A DNA stretch of 64,000 bases, taken from positions 51,514,730 through 51,578,729 of the forward strand of contig NC_134103.1 of assembly GCF_000715075.1 (NCBI RefSeq). The letters run 5' to 3'. This document shows, piece by piece, positions 22,995-33,520 of the stretch (positions are counted from its first letter, which is position 1; each line of letters opens with the position of its first letter). The stretch comes from Nicotiana tabacum. Its lineage: Eukaryota > Streptophyta > Magnoliopsida > Solanales > Solanaceae. Under the pieces are notes generated by a model that did no database searches, was not told the DNA's origin, and saw only the letters and a list, made by a program, of their open reading frames with translations. The translations under genes were made by a program, and so were the position numbers.

Positions 22995-24383
22995 GGTACG
23001 ACCTTCTTCATTTTCGTTTATATTTTATACTAACCATTTGCAGGTATTTAATCGAAGACACCAAAGGATTCTTCAAACACAAAGTCCTTAGGTCTGAAAG
23101 CACGCATTGCACTCTTTTTCCCTTAGACCGTTTTTTGTCCCAAATGGGTTTTTCCAGCAAGATTTTTAACGAGGCAACCATTGTTCGTGCTAACTTAGAG
23201 CAATTCAACAGTATCCGAGGCTCCTTTACAATCAATCTCGAATACTGGGGGCCATCACCCTCGGATAGTTACAAGGAAAATATTTCGTGTCGACAGGGTC
23301 TCGATAGGTAAAAGACCAAATGGTCAAATGAATCGTATCCATGCAGATTACTCGAGTCCTAATGGCAAAACATGTACGCATGTATAATCTATTGAAAGAA
23401 GTATTTTTCCTTACCAGATGTTCCACGCCTTAGAGAAATTTATACTTTACAATTTCATACTTATGATCTATTGTGGAAATTTGCTTAAGGGCCGATCACA
23501 ACTAAAGTTCAAACAATTTACCCTATACTCGGGGACTGCCGTCCAAAACATCGACATGATCGAATTACTAAACCTCAAAATCGTAAGACCTTAAAAAAAC
23601 AATCCTCGATTTTATAGGCCAAGGCCACCCCACTCGAGCACTGACACTTCGAACGAGTTCGAAGTATAGCAGGGAAACAAGCCTAAGGGGCAAATCCCAA
23701 ACTAAAGGCTACGGCCAAATTAACACAGTTCGAAGACGTCCGAATTTTGTTATAAAACAGGCCTTCAAATATTCTCATAAACCGGTTAAAAAGGCAACCC
23801 TCGGATGAATTACTAAGGGTCTCGATAATATCGGCCCTCAAAAAACCCTAAGGGGTATCGAATTGTTCGAACTCCCGGACAATTTTGTGCTAAGTCATAA
23901 CAAAGCAAAGGATTTCGATAACACCAATCCTCGAAAAACCTAATGGGCAAAACTTTATCTCGGGCTAAGGCGTGACAAATTTTTATGATTAATTTTTCAA
24001 GTCGAAAAAGGGGAAAAGGCATTCTTTTGAGGCCATATCGGCCTAATTCAAGAGCCTAAGGGTCATTTTATTTTTTGAGTTTGAGAAATCGTCCTTACTC
24101 AACTAAAACCTAAGGGTCACTCTACTTCGAGTTCGAGCAAGTACTCACTCGATTTTAAAGACTACACTTGTCCGACTTCGGTCTAGTTGCCTAAAGTCCT
24201 AAACTTGTGAGCAAACTCTCCATAAGGCATGAAGGCATAAATAAAATAGAATTTTTACGAGGTAGGAAATAGAATAAAGACAAGTCAAAGAGAAAAAAGA
24301 TCTTTTATATATACGAAAAATATTTACAAGGACGGATCAGGGTCCCGCACAAAAAAAATCATAAAAGAAAAAGCCTAAGATTC
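22995..24383 (+). other. TAT-D noncoding region between sense and antisense genes
   Basis: About 1.4 kb without a convincing frame on either strand. It separates the integrase stop from the 3' end of the antisense accessory gene, so the two genes converge here. Repeated short words such as CTAAGGG and TCGAA occur but form no clear array. Confidence 0.55.
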
Positions 24384-25204
24384 CTAATTTTCCTTAGGGG
24401 CAGCTTCTTCTCAATCGAGGTCCTCCCCATTCTCGGACCCGCTCTTGCTTCCATCATCATCATCATCATCGGAAGAGGCCAGTGCTCTAGCATCAGTTTC
24501 ATGCTCTTTAGCCTTTATTATCTCATCGGTATGATCGAAACCTCGAGCATGGATCTCCTCGAGGGTTTCCCTCCGAGATTGGTATTTGGCGAGTTCAGCA
24601 ATTTAATGTGCTTGAGTTTGAGCGGTCTCGGCTGCCTCTCTCGCTTGGACTTGAGTGACTTCAGCATCAGCCCGGTAGATGGCCACGATTGCCTTTGCCT
24701 CGCTTCTGATTTGGCCTTTACATGTTTGGAATCCAACCGAGCCTCGAGCTCCTGTATTTTATTTACCTGAGCTGAGCTTTTCTCCTTCATGCCTCAAAGC
24801 TGACTTTTGACCGATGACAATTGGGCTCGAGCAACCTCTTTTTCAGCAGCAAAGCGGTCTATACTTTTTTTCCACCCCATGGTCTCTGCCTTCATCATGT
24901 TGACCTCCTCGCGGAATTGCTCGATACTCTCGACCTTCTGCTGCAGCTGTGAGATTGAAATGTTAGCCACCATTCCCGAATCGAGCCCATGAGCTTTTAA
25001 GATTTTCATTACCTGCTCGATCAGGTCGATCTGATCTTGGTGAGCCTTGGCCAACTCAGCTCGGAGGTCCTTGATCGCCTCATCTTTTTGCCCACTGAGA
25101 ATTTTAAGGGCATTTCTCTCCTCTGTGAGCCCTCGGAGGTCAGCCTTACATCGGATCAGCTCTACTCGAGACTTTGAAAATGCCTCCTGATGGAGTGCCA
25201 AAGC

Positions 25205-25287
25205 CTACACGGAAAAAAGAAAGGAAATTAGACAGGAAGAGAAGAAATAAACTAAGTATAATATCGACAAAGGGAGTTGAGACTCAC
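25205..25287 (-). other. Intron 3 of antisense gene (83 bp)
   Basis: Minus strand begins GTGAGTCTC and ends TTTCCGTGTAG. It lies between codons (phase 0), joining the QQALNR end of exon 3 to the ALHQEAFSKS start of exon 4. Confidence 0.75.
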
Positions 25288-25950
25288 CCGATTCAAGGCT
25301 TGTTGAGCCTCATCGAGGAGACTCAATGCTTCACTCAAGTCGGTAGCATCATCGACCCCAATAAAATAACCACGGAAGGGGTCCTCCCTTCCATGGGCCC
25401 CGTCTACTTCGGGAGTCCTCGTAGCTTGGGCCTCCTGAATTGCCTCATCGGAAAACGCAGGGAGAATCGGTGAGTCTCCAATATCTATTGCCCCAAGTGA
25501 GCCATTTGGGGCATTCTCCTCGATGCGAAGGGCCTCAGATCTAGCCCCTTCAGACATACCCGCCTTTTGCTCATCTCGGCGGGAGGCATCTTCGATCTCC
25601 GACAACTCGAGGACTTTGCCCGAGTCCTTTTCCAAGACGCCCTCGGCTCGAGGTGGAATCTCCTCAACCACCATCGACTCAGCGACCTTTGGGGCCTCGA
25701 TGGTTTTCTTCACTCGGGCCACAAGTTTCGAGCCATCGTCTTCATCTCCTTCTTCTTCCTCCCTTAGCCGTTGAATCACATCTGCTGGCAGGGCAACAAT
25801 GTCTTTCTTAGGCTTACGAATCGTATTCTTCTTAGGCTTTGGATACTCGGAGGTTGAGGTCCTTTTCCTTTTCTTATACCGGCTTCGAAACCGATGTCAA
25901 AGTTTCCTCCTCACCAGATGAGGGCCTCATGACCGCATCCTTGCCCAGGC

Positions 25951-26026
25951 CTGTACACGAGAATATTGAATAGGTAGAAGAAGGGCATCTTAATCATATC
26001 ATCAAATACACAAAAAGTGGGCTTAC
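25951..26026 (-). other. Intron 2 of antisense gene (76 bp)
   Basis: Minus strand begins GTAAGCCCAC and ends CTCGTGTACAG. Removal keeps the frame from the EAKNH motif into GKDAVMRPSS. Confidence 0.7.
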
Positions 26027-26155
26027 CATGATTCTTGGCCTCCCATCGGCCTTTTGCTAAATCGCGCCATGAGCGCTCGGCATATGTAGAGGTCGAGGCT
26101 AGGTTCCGAACCCAGCTCTCGAGGTCGGGAATTGCACAGGGCATCCAAGCGACCG

Positions 26156-26235
26156 CTACATCATGGAAAAGACATCAATGAGAAAAGACAAAGGAACAAA
26201 TAATACATGGAAGCTAACAGTGAGACGGTAGTTAC
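26156..26235 (-). other. Intron 1 of antisense gene (80 bp)
   Basis: Minus strand begins GTAACTACCG and ends TTCCATGATGTAG, T-rich before the AG. It leads into the AWMPCAIPDLESW frame of exon 2. Confidence 0.65.
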
Positions 26236-26880
26236 GATTCATGTTTCATTTATCAGGAAATGGCATCTTCTCGGCTGGGATTAGGTCGGAAGTCCTCACT
26301 TGAACGAATTGGCGCATCCAACCTCGATCCTTGTCCTCGTCTATGCTCGAGAACAACACTTTGGTAGCCTGATGTTGGAGTTTTATTAACCCACCTCGAT
26401 AGAGGTGGGGGGGCTATACAATCTGATAAGGTGGTTGAGGGTGAAAGGGAGCCCCTCGACTTTGCTCGCAAAAAATCAGAGTAGAATAACAATTCGCCAA
26501 AAGGAAGAATGGATTTGGCCTAGGGTTATTTGATATTGATGGCAAAAATTAACAATGACGGGGTCGAGGGGGCCCAGTGTTAAAGGGTAAGTGTAAATAC
26601 TTAGAAACCCTTCCACATGGGTGGTGATGTCTTCTTCGGGGGTCGGGATCACCACCTCTTTGCCCTCCCAGTTTCTTTACCTCGACATTGGCTTGCATCG
26701 ACCAGGAATCGATGAGGCTTTATCGGTCTTGAAATCAGAGTTTAGCGCGCACCCCCAGGAATGCATTCCTCAAGATGGGGTTCCACCGGCATTTTTCCGC
26801 CGGCCGGTTGAGAAGATGAGCAGCTTCTTTTTGTGGTACCATTTTTTATGTTTTTGCCATTTTTGTTTAAGTTTGAAGAA

Positions 26881-27361
26881 GAGGAAGAGAATAGTACTTG
26901 ATGTAAAAGCTTGAATCAATGGGAAAGAGGTCTATTTATTGGGAAGAACTTAAGAGATGTAAGATATGTAATGGGAAAGGGGTCTATTTATTGGGAAGAA
27001 CTTGACATAAAAGCTTGAATCAATGGAATAGTACTTGACGTAAAAGCTTGAATCAATGGGAAAGGGGTCTATTTTTGTGAAGATTTGTAGAAGGGAAGAA
27101 CTTAAGAGATGTAAAAGCTTTGGATATTAGAAGGAAGTGAAAGTAAAGCTTGAATCAATGGGAAAGGGGTCTATTTATTGGATTCGCGGTGACGGTTCAA
27201 ATGCACTAGTGACCGACCACCAACTGACACTTATTAATGACTTGGTGAACTGTACTAGCGGGACGTTTTGGTCACTCCCGTCGCTTACATCATGAGGATG
27301 ATGTCAGGACAGGTCGAGGTAGAAAATAGAAGGCTCAATTCATTTCTTGTCATTTCACTCC
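26881..27361 (-). promoter_or_regulatory. Upstream region of antisense gene with repeated TATA-like units
   Basis: Four copies of a block containing GGTCTATTTATTGG or a close variant lie at about 26928, 26981, 27066 and 27168, mostly joined to GCTTGAATCAATGGG. On the minus strand the block reads CCAATAAATAGACC, TATA-like, upstream of the antisense start. I infer a duplicated core promoter for the antisense gene. No frame is present here. Confidence 0.45.
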
Positions 27362-27380
27362 AAAAAATGAGGGGACTATC
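27362..27380 (+). other. TAT-D polypurine tract
   Basis: AAAAAATGAGGGGACTATC directly before the 3' LTR start TGTATACGG. Confidence 0.6.
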
Positions 27381-27796
27381 TGTATACGGATAAAACGGGC
27401 CCACCCAATTTTACTAGTTGACCGAGACCGGGAGGTTGCATCGAAGGATGGCCTCGTAACGGAACAAATCACGAGGATAAGGTACCTAGTTCAGAATCGA
27501 GGTACTTGTCGAGATCGAGGCTAGTAGCGATCGAAGCCAAATGAGACAGACATCGAGCAAGATTGAAGATAGCACAATAACAGAAAGGCAAGATATCCGT
27601 GACTTGTTGAGGATTATGGCGTAAATCTCGGAACGGATCAAATCAGAAATGATTAATTAGCTAATAATGGGATTTCTTTCTGTAATTAGAATTATACCAT
27701 AAGTGGAATTTCTCTACTATTTAAAGGGGGGTTCTAATAATTTATAATACACATTGTTCACAGATATCAAAGCAATATAATTGTCTTTCTCGTTTA
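27381..27796 (+). mobile_element. TAT-D 3' LTR, truncated
   Basis: Matches 17283-17699 of the 5' LTR, including the TATTTAAA box at 27718. It stops at CGTTTA and passes directly into RNase H coding sequence of TEK-b, so about 220 LTR bases and the 5' end of TEK-b are deleted. Confidence 0.9.
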
Positions 27797-29458
27797 GAGA
27801 AGATGGCTCGAGTTACTCAAGGATTATGACCTCAATATTTTATATCATCCGGGGAAGGCTAATGTTGTAGCGGATGCTCTTAGCCGGAAATCTATGGGTA
27901 GTTTGGCCCATTTAGAGGCATATTAAAGGCTATTTGCCAATGAGGTTCATCGGTTGGCTAATTTGGAAATTCGTCTTGCAGATTCCAGTAAAAGAGGAGT
28001 GATTGTGCAAAATAGAGCCGAATCGTTGCTTGTGGTGGAAGTCAAGGAGAAGCAATACAATGATCCATTGTTGGTGCAATTGAAGGAGGGTATTCATAAA
28101 CATAAGACCATGGACGTTTCTCTTGGCATGGGTGATGGTACACTAAGGTAACAAGGGCGTCTATGTGTTCCAAATGTAGATGGTCTCCGGGAGAGAATCA
28201 TGACCGAGGCTTACACTTCTAGGTATTCCATGCACCCGGGCTCTAAAAAAATGTATCATGATCTCAAGGAAGTCTATTGGTGGAATGACATGAAGAGGAA
28301 TATGGCAGACTTTGTGGCAAGATGTCCGAATTGTCAGCAAGTGAAGGCCGAACACCAAAGGCCCGGTGGGTTGGCACAGAACATAGAAATTCCAATGTGG
28401 AAGTGGGAAATGATTAATATGGATTTGTGGTAGGACTACCTCGCACTCCTCGTAAGTTCGACTCGATTTGGGTAATTGTGGACCGACTCACGAAATCAGC
28501 ACACTTCTTGTCGGTTAAGGCTACCGACACAGCGGAACAGTATGCTCAGTTGTATATCGAAGAAATAGTCAGGTTCCATGGCACTCCAGTTTCTATCATT
28601 TTTGATCGAGGGGCACGATTCACGACTAATTTATGGAAGAGGTTTCAGTAAGATTTGGGTACTCAGGTGAATCTTAGTACAGCCTTTCACCCGCAAACTG
28701 ACGAGAAGGCAGAGCAAATTATTTAGACGCTTGAGGATATGTTGTGAGCTTGTGTTCTTGACTTCAGGGGTAGCTGGGATGATCATTTTCCACTCATAGA
28801 GTTTGCCTAAAACAATAGTTATCATGCTAGCATTTAGATGGCACCGTTCGAGGCTTTATATGGTAGGAGATGTAGATCTCCCATTGGGCGGTTCGAGATT
28901 GGGGAAGCAGAATTGATAGGGCCAGACCCATTGCATCAGGATATAGAGAAGGTTAAGATCATTACAGAACGGTTGAAAACTGCTCTAAGTCATCAAAAGT
29001 TCTATTCGGATGTGCATCGTAGGGATTTGGAGTTCAAAGAAGATGATTGTGTATTCTTGAAGGTTTCCCCTATGAATGGTGTAATGTAGTTTGGTTAGAA
29101 AGAACAATTGAGTCCGAGGTATGTCGGACCGTACAGAATCACTCAGAGGATTAGTCAGGTGGCTTACAGGCTAGAACTACCTCCAGAGATGTCTTTAGTG
29201 CACCCAGTGTTTCATGTATCCATGTTGAAGAAGGTAGTTGGAGATCCATCGCTTATTGTTCTGATTGAGACTATAGAGGTTAATGAGGAATTGACTTATT
29301 AAGAGATTCTGGTTGCCATTCTTGATATGCAAGTCCAGAAGTTGAGAAACAAAGAGATTGCCTCCGTGAAAGTGTTATGGCAAAACCAACAAGTCGAAGA
29401 GGCCACCTGGGAAGCCGAGGAATAGATGAAGAAGAAGTATCCTAATTTATTTGAATAG
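27797..29458 (+). pseudogene. TEK-b RNase H end, integrase and chromodomain
   Basis: RNase H tail: [27 protein letters not shown]. Zinc finger of integrase: MHPGSKKMYHDL and CPNCQQVK; the usual first His appears as Tyr (TEAYTSRYS). Core: GLPRTPRKFDSIWV, SIIFDRGARF and TAFHPQTDEKAEQII, with catalytic Asp and Glu visible. The C-terminal GPY-type module (SPRYVGPYRIT) is at about 29113. The chromodomain, SVKVLWQNQQVEEATWE, is at about 29360. It targets integration by reading histone marks in this group. Stops at 28431, 28649, 28722, 28746, 29086 and 29299 disable it. Confidence 0.85.
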
Positions 29459-29800
29459 CTATGTAATTGTGTCCATGATGTTAAAAGCTAACTTTCTACA
29501 AATTTTGTTTCCCCCTGTACAACTTATGTTAAGGATTCTCCTTCTTGGTAGTGTAATGTTTATGGCATTGTGGCCGGTGTTGTTTCCATTGTTTAACATT
29601 TTTGTGTTGTGGTTATGTTGTTAGGACTAGTTTTGGGATTCTCTGGCAGGTGGATAGGCCTAATTACAGGGGAGACTAGCGAAAATTTTGGAAATTTAGG
29701 GAGTTAGTCAAATTTGGGACTGTTGGTGTGCGAAGTAATTGTTGGGTCACATTAGATGCTAACGGCGGATTTTAACCCTCATTCGAGGATGAATGATCCT
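29459..29800 (+). other. TEK-b 3' UTR
   Basis: Noncoding T/G-rich stretch between pol and the polypurine tract. An ATTCGAGGATGAATG motif just before the tract resembles the GTCCTCGAATGTT complement next to LARD-B (52438). Confidence 0.6.
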
Positions 29801-29813
29801 AAGTGGGGGAGGA
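29801..29813 (+). other. TEK-b polypurine tract
   Basis: AAGTGGGGGAGGA immediately before the LTR start TGTGAGGCCCC. It is nearly identical to AAGTGGAGGAGGA at 33266. Confidence 0.8.
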
Positions 29814-32281
29814 TGTGAGGCCCCTCAAATTTCCTATTAGTCTGAGGCCATAAGCACGCTCACAAGTCGCTTAAGTGTCGTCTTGCCTTCCACGAGGGGT
29901 TAAGGATTATAAAAACTTAAATGATCATGATATTAAGTGTAGGAGTTGTATTGGATATAGTTGAGGGCCTAAGGAGATCCCTAGAACTAAGCCATGTTGG
30001 GAACTATGCAATAGGCTAAAGTTTTAGATAAATTCACACAAGATCCGATTTCAAACACATCAAGTTAAAGCCCTTTGAGTCTAGTTTCTAACGCATCAAA
30101 CCGTTTGGCATTTGGATATTTCTACAGAAAGTTATGGCCATTTTGCCATACCTATGCCATATGCATGCCCAGATGCGCGGTCGCGCATATTAGAGGGTAT
30201 TCTGCCTTGTGTGCGCGGCCAGGCGCACGGTCACTTGCCCAGGTGTGTGACCACACACGTAGGAGCCCTATAAATGCCTCCAAGGACGGGTAGAGAGAGT
30301 GGCTAAGTCATTTCTTTGAGCTAGGGCTTGCTCTATCAAGGGGAATCCGTCCTATACTTCCCTCCCATGAACCAAGGTATTGTTTTTAGAGTATTTTGAA
30401 TTGATTACTACTCCTAAACACTTATATTAGCAAGGATTAATCTTGAAGATCCATAGATTTCCATTCAAATCTCCAAATTGGTCAAGAACACTACAAGTTG
30501 GGATTCTCAAGAGTTTCACTATAAGAGGTATGTCTACCATCTCTAACTAATCTATGGTGATTAATTATGTATGAAATATGTGTTATGACTTATGGGATGG
30601 TGATTGGAAGCCATAAGTGCCTAACCTAGGTTGTGTTGGTATTGTAGAGATTGTAAAATGAATTAATTGAGAACATTTATGGGTTGGGAGTGAAGTGTTG
30701 GGCATGCATGTGCTAATGGAAGTTGTGAGATGAATCATTGGTGTGCAAGGTGTGGTCTTTAAGTGAAGAAATTCCATTGAAGGAGGTTGTAGGAAGATAT
30801 ACACATTAGATGTTTGATAAAAAGTCTAAATGACTTAAAGTATAGAAATCTTACTAATATTGGCGCAATTGTGCTGCATTGTTGTAGATTGAAGTTGTTT
30901 AGTGTGATGGACCATCGTAGTATTATTAAGGGTCAAATTTCAGGTATGAAGGCTAAACTCTTTTTCTGGTATTGGAATTCCCGTGTTATTACAAAACTCC
31001 ATCGTGTAAATTTTGAACATGGAATGCTATTGATGTGGAGTATTCAAACTAGTAGAATTGATGCCCGATTAGCATAACGTGTTAGAACCCTGGTGTGTTA
31101 ATGATTCTCTATTTTTGAATTAATCATGTTTTACCCCTTCGAGAAGAAGATCTTATATGAAATCAATGTGATTAAACACTTATTTCTCATATGATAAAAC
31201 TTTATGAATTTACACTTGCTAAGGCCAAAGGTGCCAAACAGTTGATTAAAAGGGAACTCTTTTGTACATATTATTATTATTTTGGGAACTCGAGTTGTGG
31301 CATCGTGGTTACACCTCCACCCATATACGTTAGGGTAAGGCGGCAGGGCCGCTTTGTCTAGAGTTGTGGTATTGTGATTACACCTCCACCCGCATACATT
31401 GGGGTGAGGCGGTAGGGTCACTTTGTATATATTTGTGGTATTGTGAATACACCTCCACCCACATACACTGGGGTGAGGCGGCGGGGCCGCTTTGTATAGA
31501 GTTCTGGTATTGTGATTGCACCTCCACCCGCATACATTGGGGTGAGGCGACAAGGCCGCTCTGTATAAAGGTAGTTGTAAAGGATTCCTGACTTGAAATT
31601 TATAAGTGTTATTGAAAGTTCTTAATAAATCTATTTTTACTTTTATGGCTACATAAGCCCTATGACTGTTACCATGATTCATCATATTCATGTTGTATTT
31701 CCAAGTCCTTGAACAGGTGTCTTGGTTTTCATACTAGTATTATTCGACATGTACTAACGTCTCATTTTTTCTGCGGGCAGTGCATCTTTAATGGATACAT
31801 GTGGTTCCACAGTAGGAGGTATTGACCAGTGATAGCGGTACACTTTTTCCCAGCTTACTTGGCGAGCCCCACTTCATTCTGGGGTTGTGCATCTTTTGTT
31901 CCGTGTGTATTATGTTTTGAGGTTTAGTCGGAGCCTTGTTGCCGGCACCATCATTTTACCTTTTTATATCTATTAGAGGCTCCGTAGACATAGTGTGAGT
32001 TGTGTATTACTGTGGAAATGTTAAACTAAAGATGTCGTAATTGTATCTCATGCTTCCACTATAAAACTATGGATGTGAAATGTATTGTTTTGGAGACTTA
32101 TAAATGAAGTAACTAATGGTGATGGAACTAGTGTTGTTCATGAACCCTTGTGGTATTAATTAATGAAGTTTATATTCTCTTTATTTATGGGTGAGTTGGG
32201 TAGAAGGAAATCCAGCAGGCTTGTTCGGCAGGGTTACCTCCGTTGAGCGCTGGTCGCACTCTCCGAAGTCGGGGCGTGACA
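29814..32281 (+). mobile_element. TEK-b 3' LTR (2468 bp)
   Basis: Runs from TGTGAGGCCCC to GGGGCGTGACA. It includes two splice-donor-like sites (GTATGT at 30528 and GTATGA at 30944), a four-copy 69-bp array at 31292-31570, and a conserved 3' third (31730-31990) that matches 59020-59290 and 60450-60720. Confidence 0.9.
31292..31570 (+). repeat. 69-bp tandem repeat, four copies, in TEK-b LTR
   Basis: The marker ACACCTCCACC (GCACCTCCACC in the last) starts at 31311, 31380, 31449 and 31518, exactly 69 bases apart. Each unit continues with GGGGTGAGGCG and a GGCCGCTTTG-like end. The solo LTR at 57755 has only about one unit, at 58815-58870, so the array expanded in this copy. Confidence 0.9.
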
Positions 32282-33265
32282 TCGATATTCGGGCATTTCG
32301 TGGGTATGAGCATTTTGACTTGGTAGGTATTTCCTTATTGATTGTTATGTGTGGATTGGGTGGCACGCCGCCATGGGTATTATGTTTGGATCGGGTTACA
32401 TGCCGCAACAATATCATGTGCGGATCAGTTTGCACACCGCAATGTGAGATGTTGAGTACGATTTCTTATATTTATTTTGTGTGCCTTGTTTCTCAACTCT
32501 GAGATAGGTTCATAACATCTGTTTGGCCATTTTATTCGTTACGTGGGCTGGATAGTTCTTTACTCGAGTTTGCTTTTCCTTAGTTGGTCATATTCAAGTT
32601 GTGGCTTGTTGACGCATTAATGTCATTGTATGAGATTTTAGGTGGTTTTTGATGTGGCTTGTCAATCGAGCATCTTGTAATGGGCGAGACAAGGTTTTCA
32701 GGCCAGAAACAAGTGCAATCGGATTTATATAAGGTATATTAGAGGGTGAATGGAACTTTTCAGTAAAGAATGAGGCAAGGGTTCTTGTTGAGCGGAGGAA
32801 TTCCATGAATTATTGATTTGGCGGGTGGTTATGAATTTCTACACATCTCTTTCATCATTGCAGTATTGTGAGGGTCGGAACCGAACTTATATGTGTTATG
32901 ATATATACTACGAGCGTCAGATTCGTGAATTTGCAGCTATTGTGGTTGGAGGATGTTATATTGGGCATATGAATTATGCGGTGCAATGTGTGATTATAGC
33001 ATGGGTGAGTGATCATGTTTTGGGTTCAGCGTGTTGAGATTGATACAATGTTCGTATCTTAGAATCACGCCTCATAGAGAATTTTGCAAGTTGGAATTTG
33101 GTTCTAAGTCTTGTGGGCTAAGGTAGCAGGAAGGATCATCAGTCGGACTCGAGATAATGTGCTCACATGGGTTGCGGTGGCACGGGTAGGGGTACGAGGT
33201 ATTAATCAGCAATTTTGGGCTTCTCCGGAACGCTTCTTGGCACGTTCCAGGACGAACGTATGTTT
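32282..33265 (+). mobile_element. Noncoding 3' remnant of a chromovirus
   Basis: No usable frame. The first part has a 35-bp minisatellite (32349-32450). The last part ends in a TTCCAGGACGAACGTATG-like sequence and a polypurine tract followed by a TEK-a LTR start. This fits the region between pol and the 3' LTR of a TEK-a-like element whose coding part is lost. Confidence 0.55.
32349..32450 (+). repeat. 35-bp minisatellite, three copies
   Basis: Units begin GTGTGGATT (32349), GTTTGGATC (32384) and GTGCGGATC (32418) and each continues into a GCACGCCGC-like core. It is the reverse complement of the GCGGCGTG core in the TEK-a LTR at 1059. Confidence 0.65.
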
Positions 33266-33278
33266 AAGTGGAGGAGGA
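33266..33278 (+). other. Polypurine tract before TEK-a LTR remnant
   Basis: AAGTGGAGGAGGA is followed at once by TGTAACAACCC, the TEK-a LTR start. This is a 3'-end arrangement although a 5' end of an element follows. Confidence 0.75.
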
Positions 33279-33321
33279 TGTAACAACCCAACCGGTCATT
33301 TTGAGCTCTAGGGTCATGACA
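33279..33321 (+). mobile_element. TEK-a LTR collapsed to 43 bp
   Basis: The LTR start (TGTAACAACCC and CCGGTCATTTTGAG) is joined to the LTR end (GGGTCATGACA) with nothing between. The full LTR of the same family at 38067-40968 is 2902 bases. The left half follows a polypurine tract and the right half precedes a primer site. Confidence 0.85.
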
Positions 33322-33324
33322 AGT

Positions 33325-33337
33325 TCGTATCAGAGCC
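33325..33337 (+). other. TEK-a primer binding site
   Basis: TCGTATCAGAGCC, three bases (AGT) after the LTR end; one substitution from the TGGTATCAGAGCC initiator-Met-type site. Confidence 0.8.
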
Positions 33338-33520
33338 TAGGTAGCATAGGTCTCACAAGTCATGAGCAGGTTTAGTAGAGTCTTGCGGATCGGTACAGAG
33401 ACGTCTGTACTTATCTTCGAGAGGCTGCCAAACCCTTAGGGAAACTTCACATTCTTATATTCTTGTCGTGCGAATTTGTTGATTCTGAAAAATAAACTTT
33501 TGTTATTCTATTCTCTCAGA

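Larger units (their letters stand above)
24384..26880 (-). pseudogene. Antisense accessory gene of TAT-D, four exons, broken
   Basis: Opposite strand to gag-pol. Exon 1 (about 26880-26236) holds a conserved domain with TLGPLDPVIVNF, FTLNHLIRLY and an IPAEKMPFPDK motif. Exon 2 (26155-26027) has DLESWVRNLAS. Exon 3 (25950-25288) has two basic clusters (KRKR and KPKKNTIRKPKK), which look like nuclear localisation signals, then acidic sequence. Exon 4 (25204-24384) is a long probable coiled coil ending in a run of six Asp. Three short GT-AG introns restore the frame between exons. Stops (for example 24794-24796) and indels (near 25884 and 26405) inactivate it. Antisense genes at this place are known from Tat elements such as Grande; the domain resembles the family annotated as putative gypsy-type transposon protein. 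Function is unknown. Confidence 0.75.
17283..27796 (+). mobile_element. TAT-D retrotransposon
   Basis: Tat-clade Ty3/gypsy element with a complete 638-bp 5' LTR, PBS, gag, RT, two RNase H regions and integrase on the plus strand, then an antisense accessory gene, a polypurine tract and a 3' LTR truncated at 416 bp. No protease motif was found between gag and RT. The 5' and 3' LTRs share most positions over 417 bases. It was inserted into a TAT-C LTR, and its right end was lost by deletion into TEK-b. Confidence 0.9.
27797..32281 (+). mobile_element. TEK-b chromovirus, 5'-truncated
   Basis: Retains the end of RNase H, integrase, chromodomain, a short 3' UTR, polypurine tract and a complete 3' LTR. 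5' LTR, gag, protease and RT are absent. Its LTR family recurs as a solo LTR at 57755 and as a split LTR at 56570. Confidence 0.88.

Noticed and set aside
25523..25774. Plus-strand Ser-rich frame opposite the antisense gene
   Set aside because: It is the shadow of the acidic exon 3 of the antisense gene, which has intron and domain support.
30075..30293. 72-codon frame in the TEK-b LTR
   Set aside because: Unsupported by any motif; the matching part of the solo TEK-b LTR is too diverged to preserve it.
31292..31570. CRISPR-like array
   Set aside because: The whole 69-bp unit is repeated with no unique spacers, and the context is a plant retrotransposon LTR.
31131..31691. 186-codon open frame on the minus strand with a repeated Cys/Trp motif
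   Set aside because: It is the antisense reading of the 69-bp LTR tandem repeat; the protein repeat follows from the DNA period (69 = 3 x 23), and it is absent from the solo LTR of the same family.
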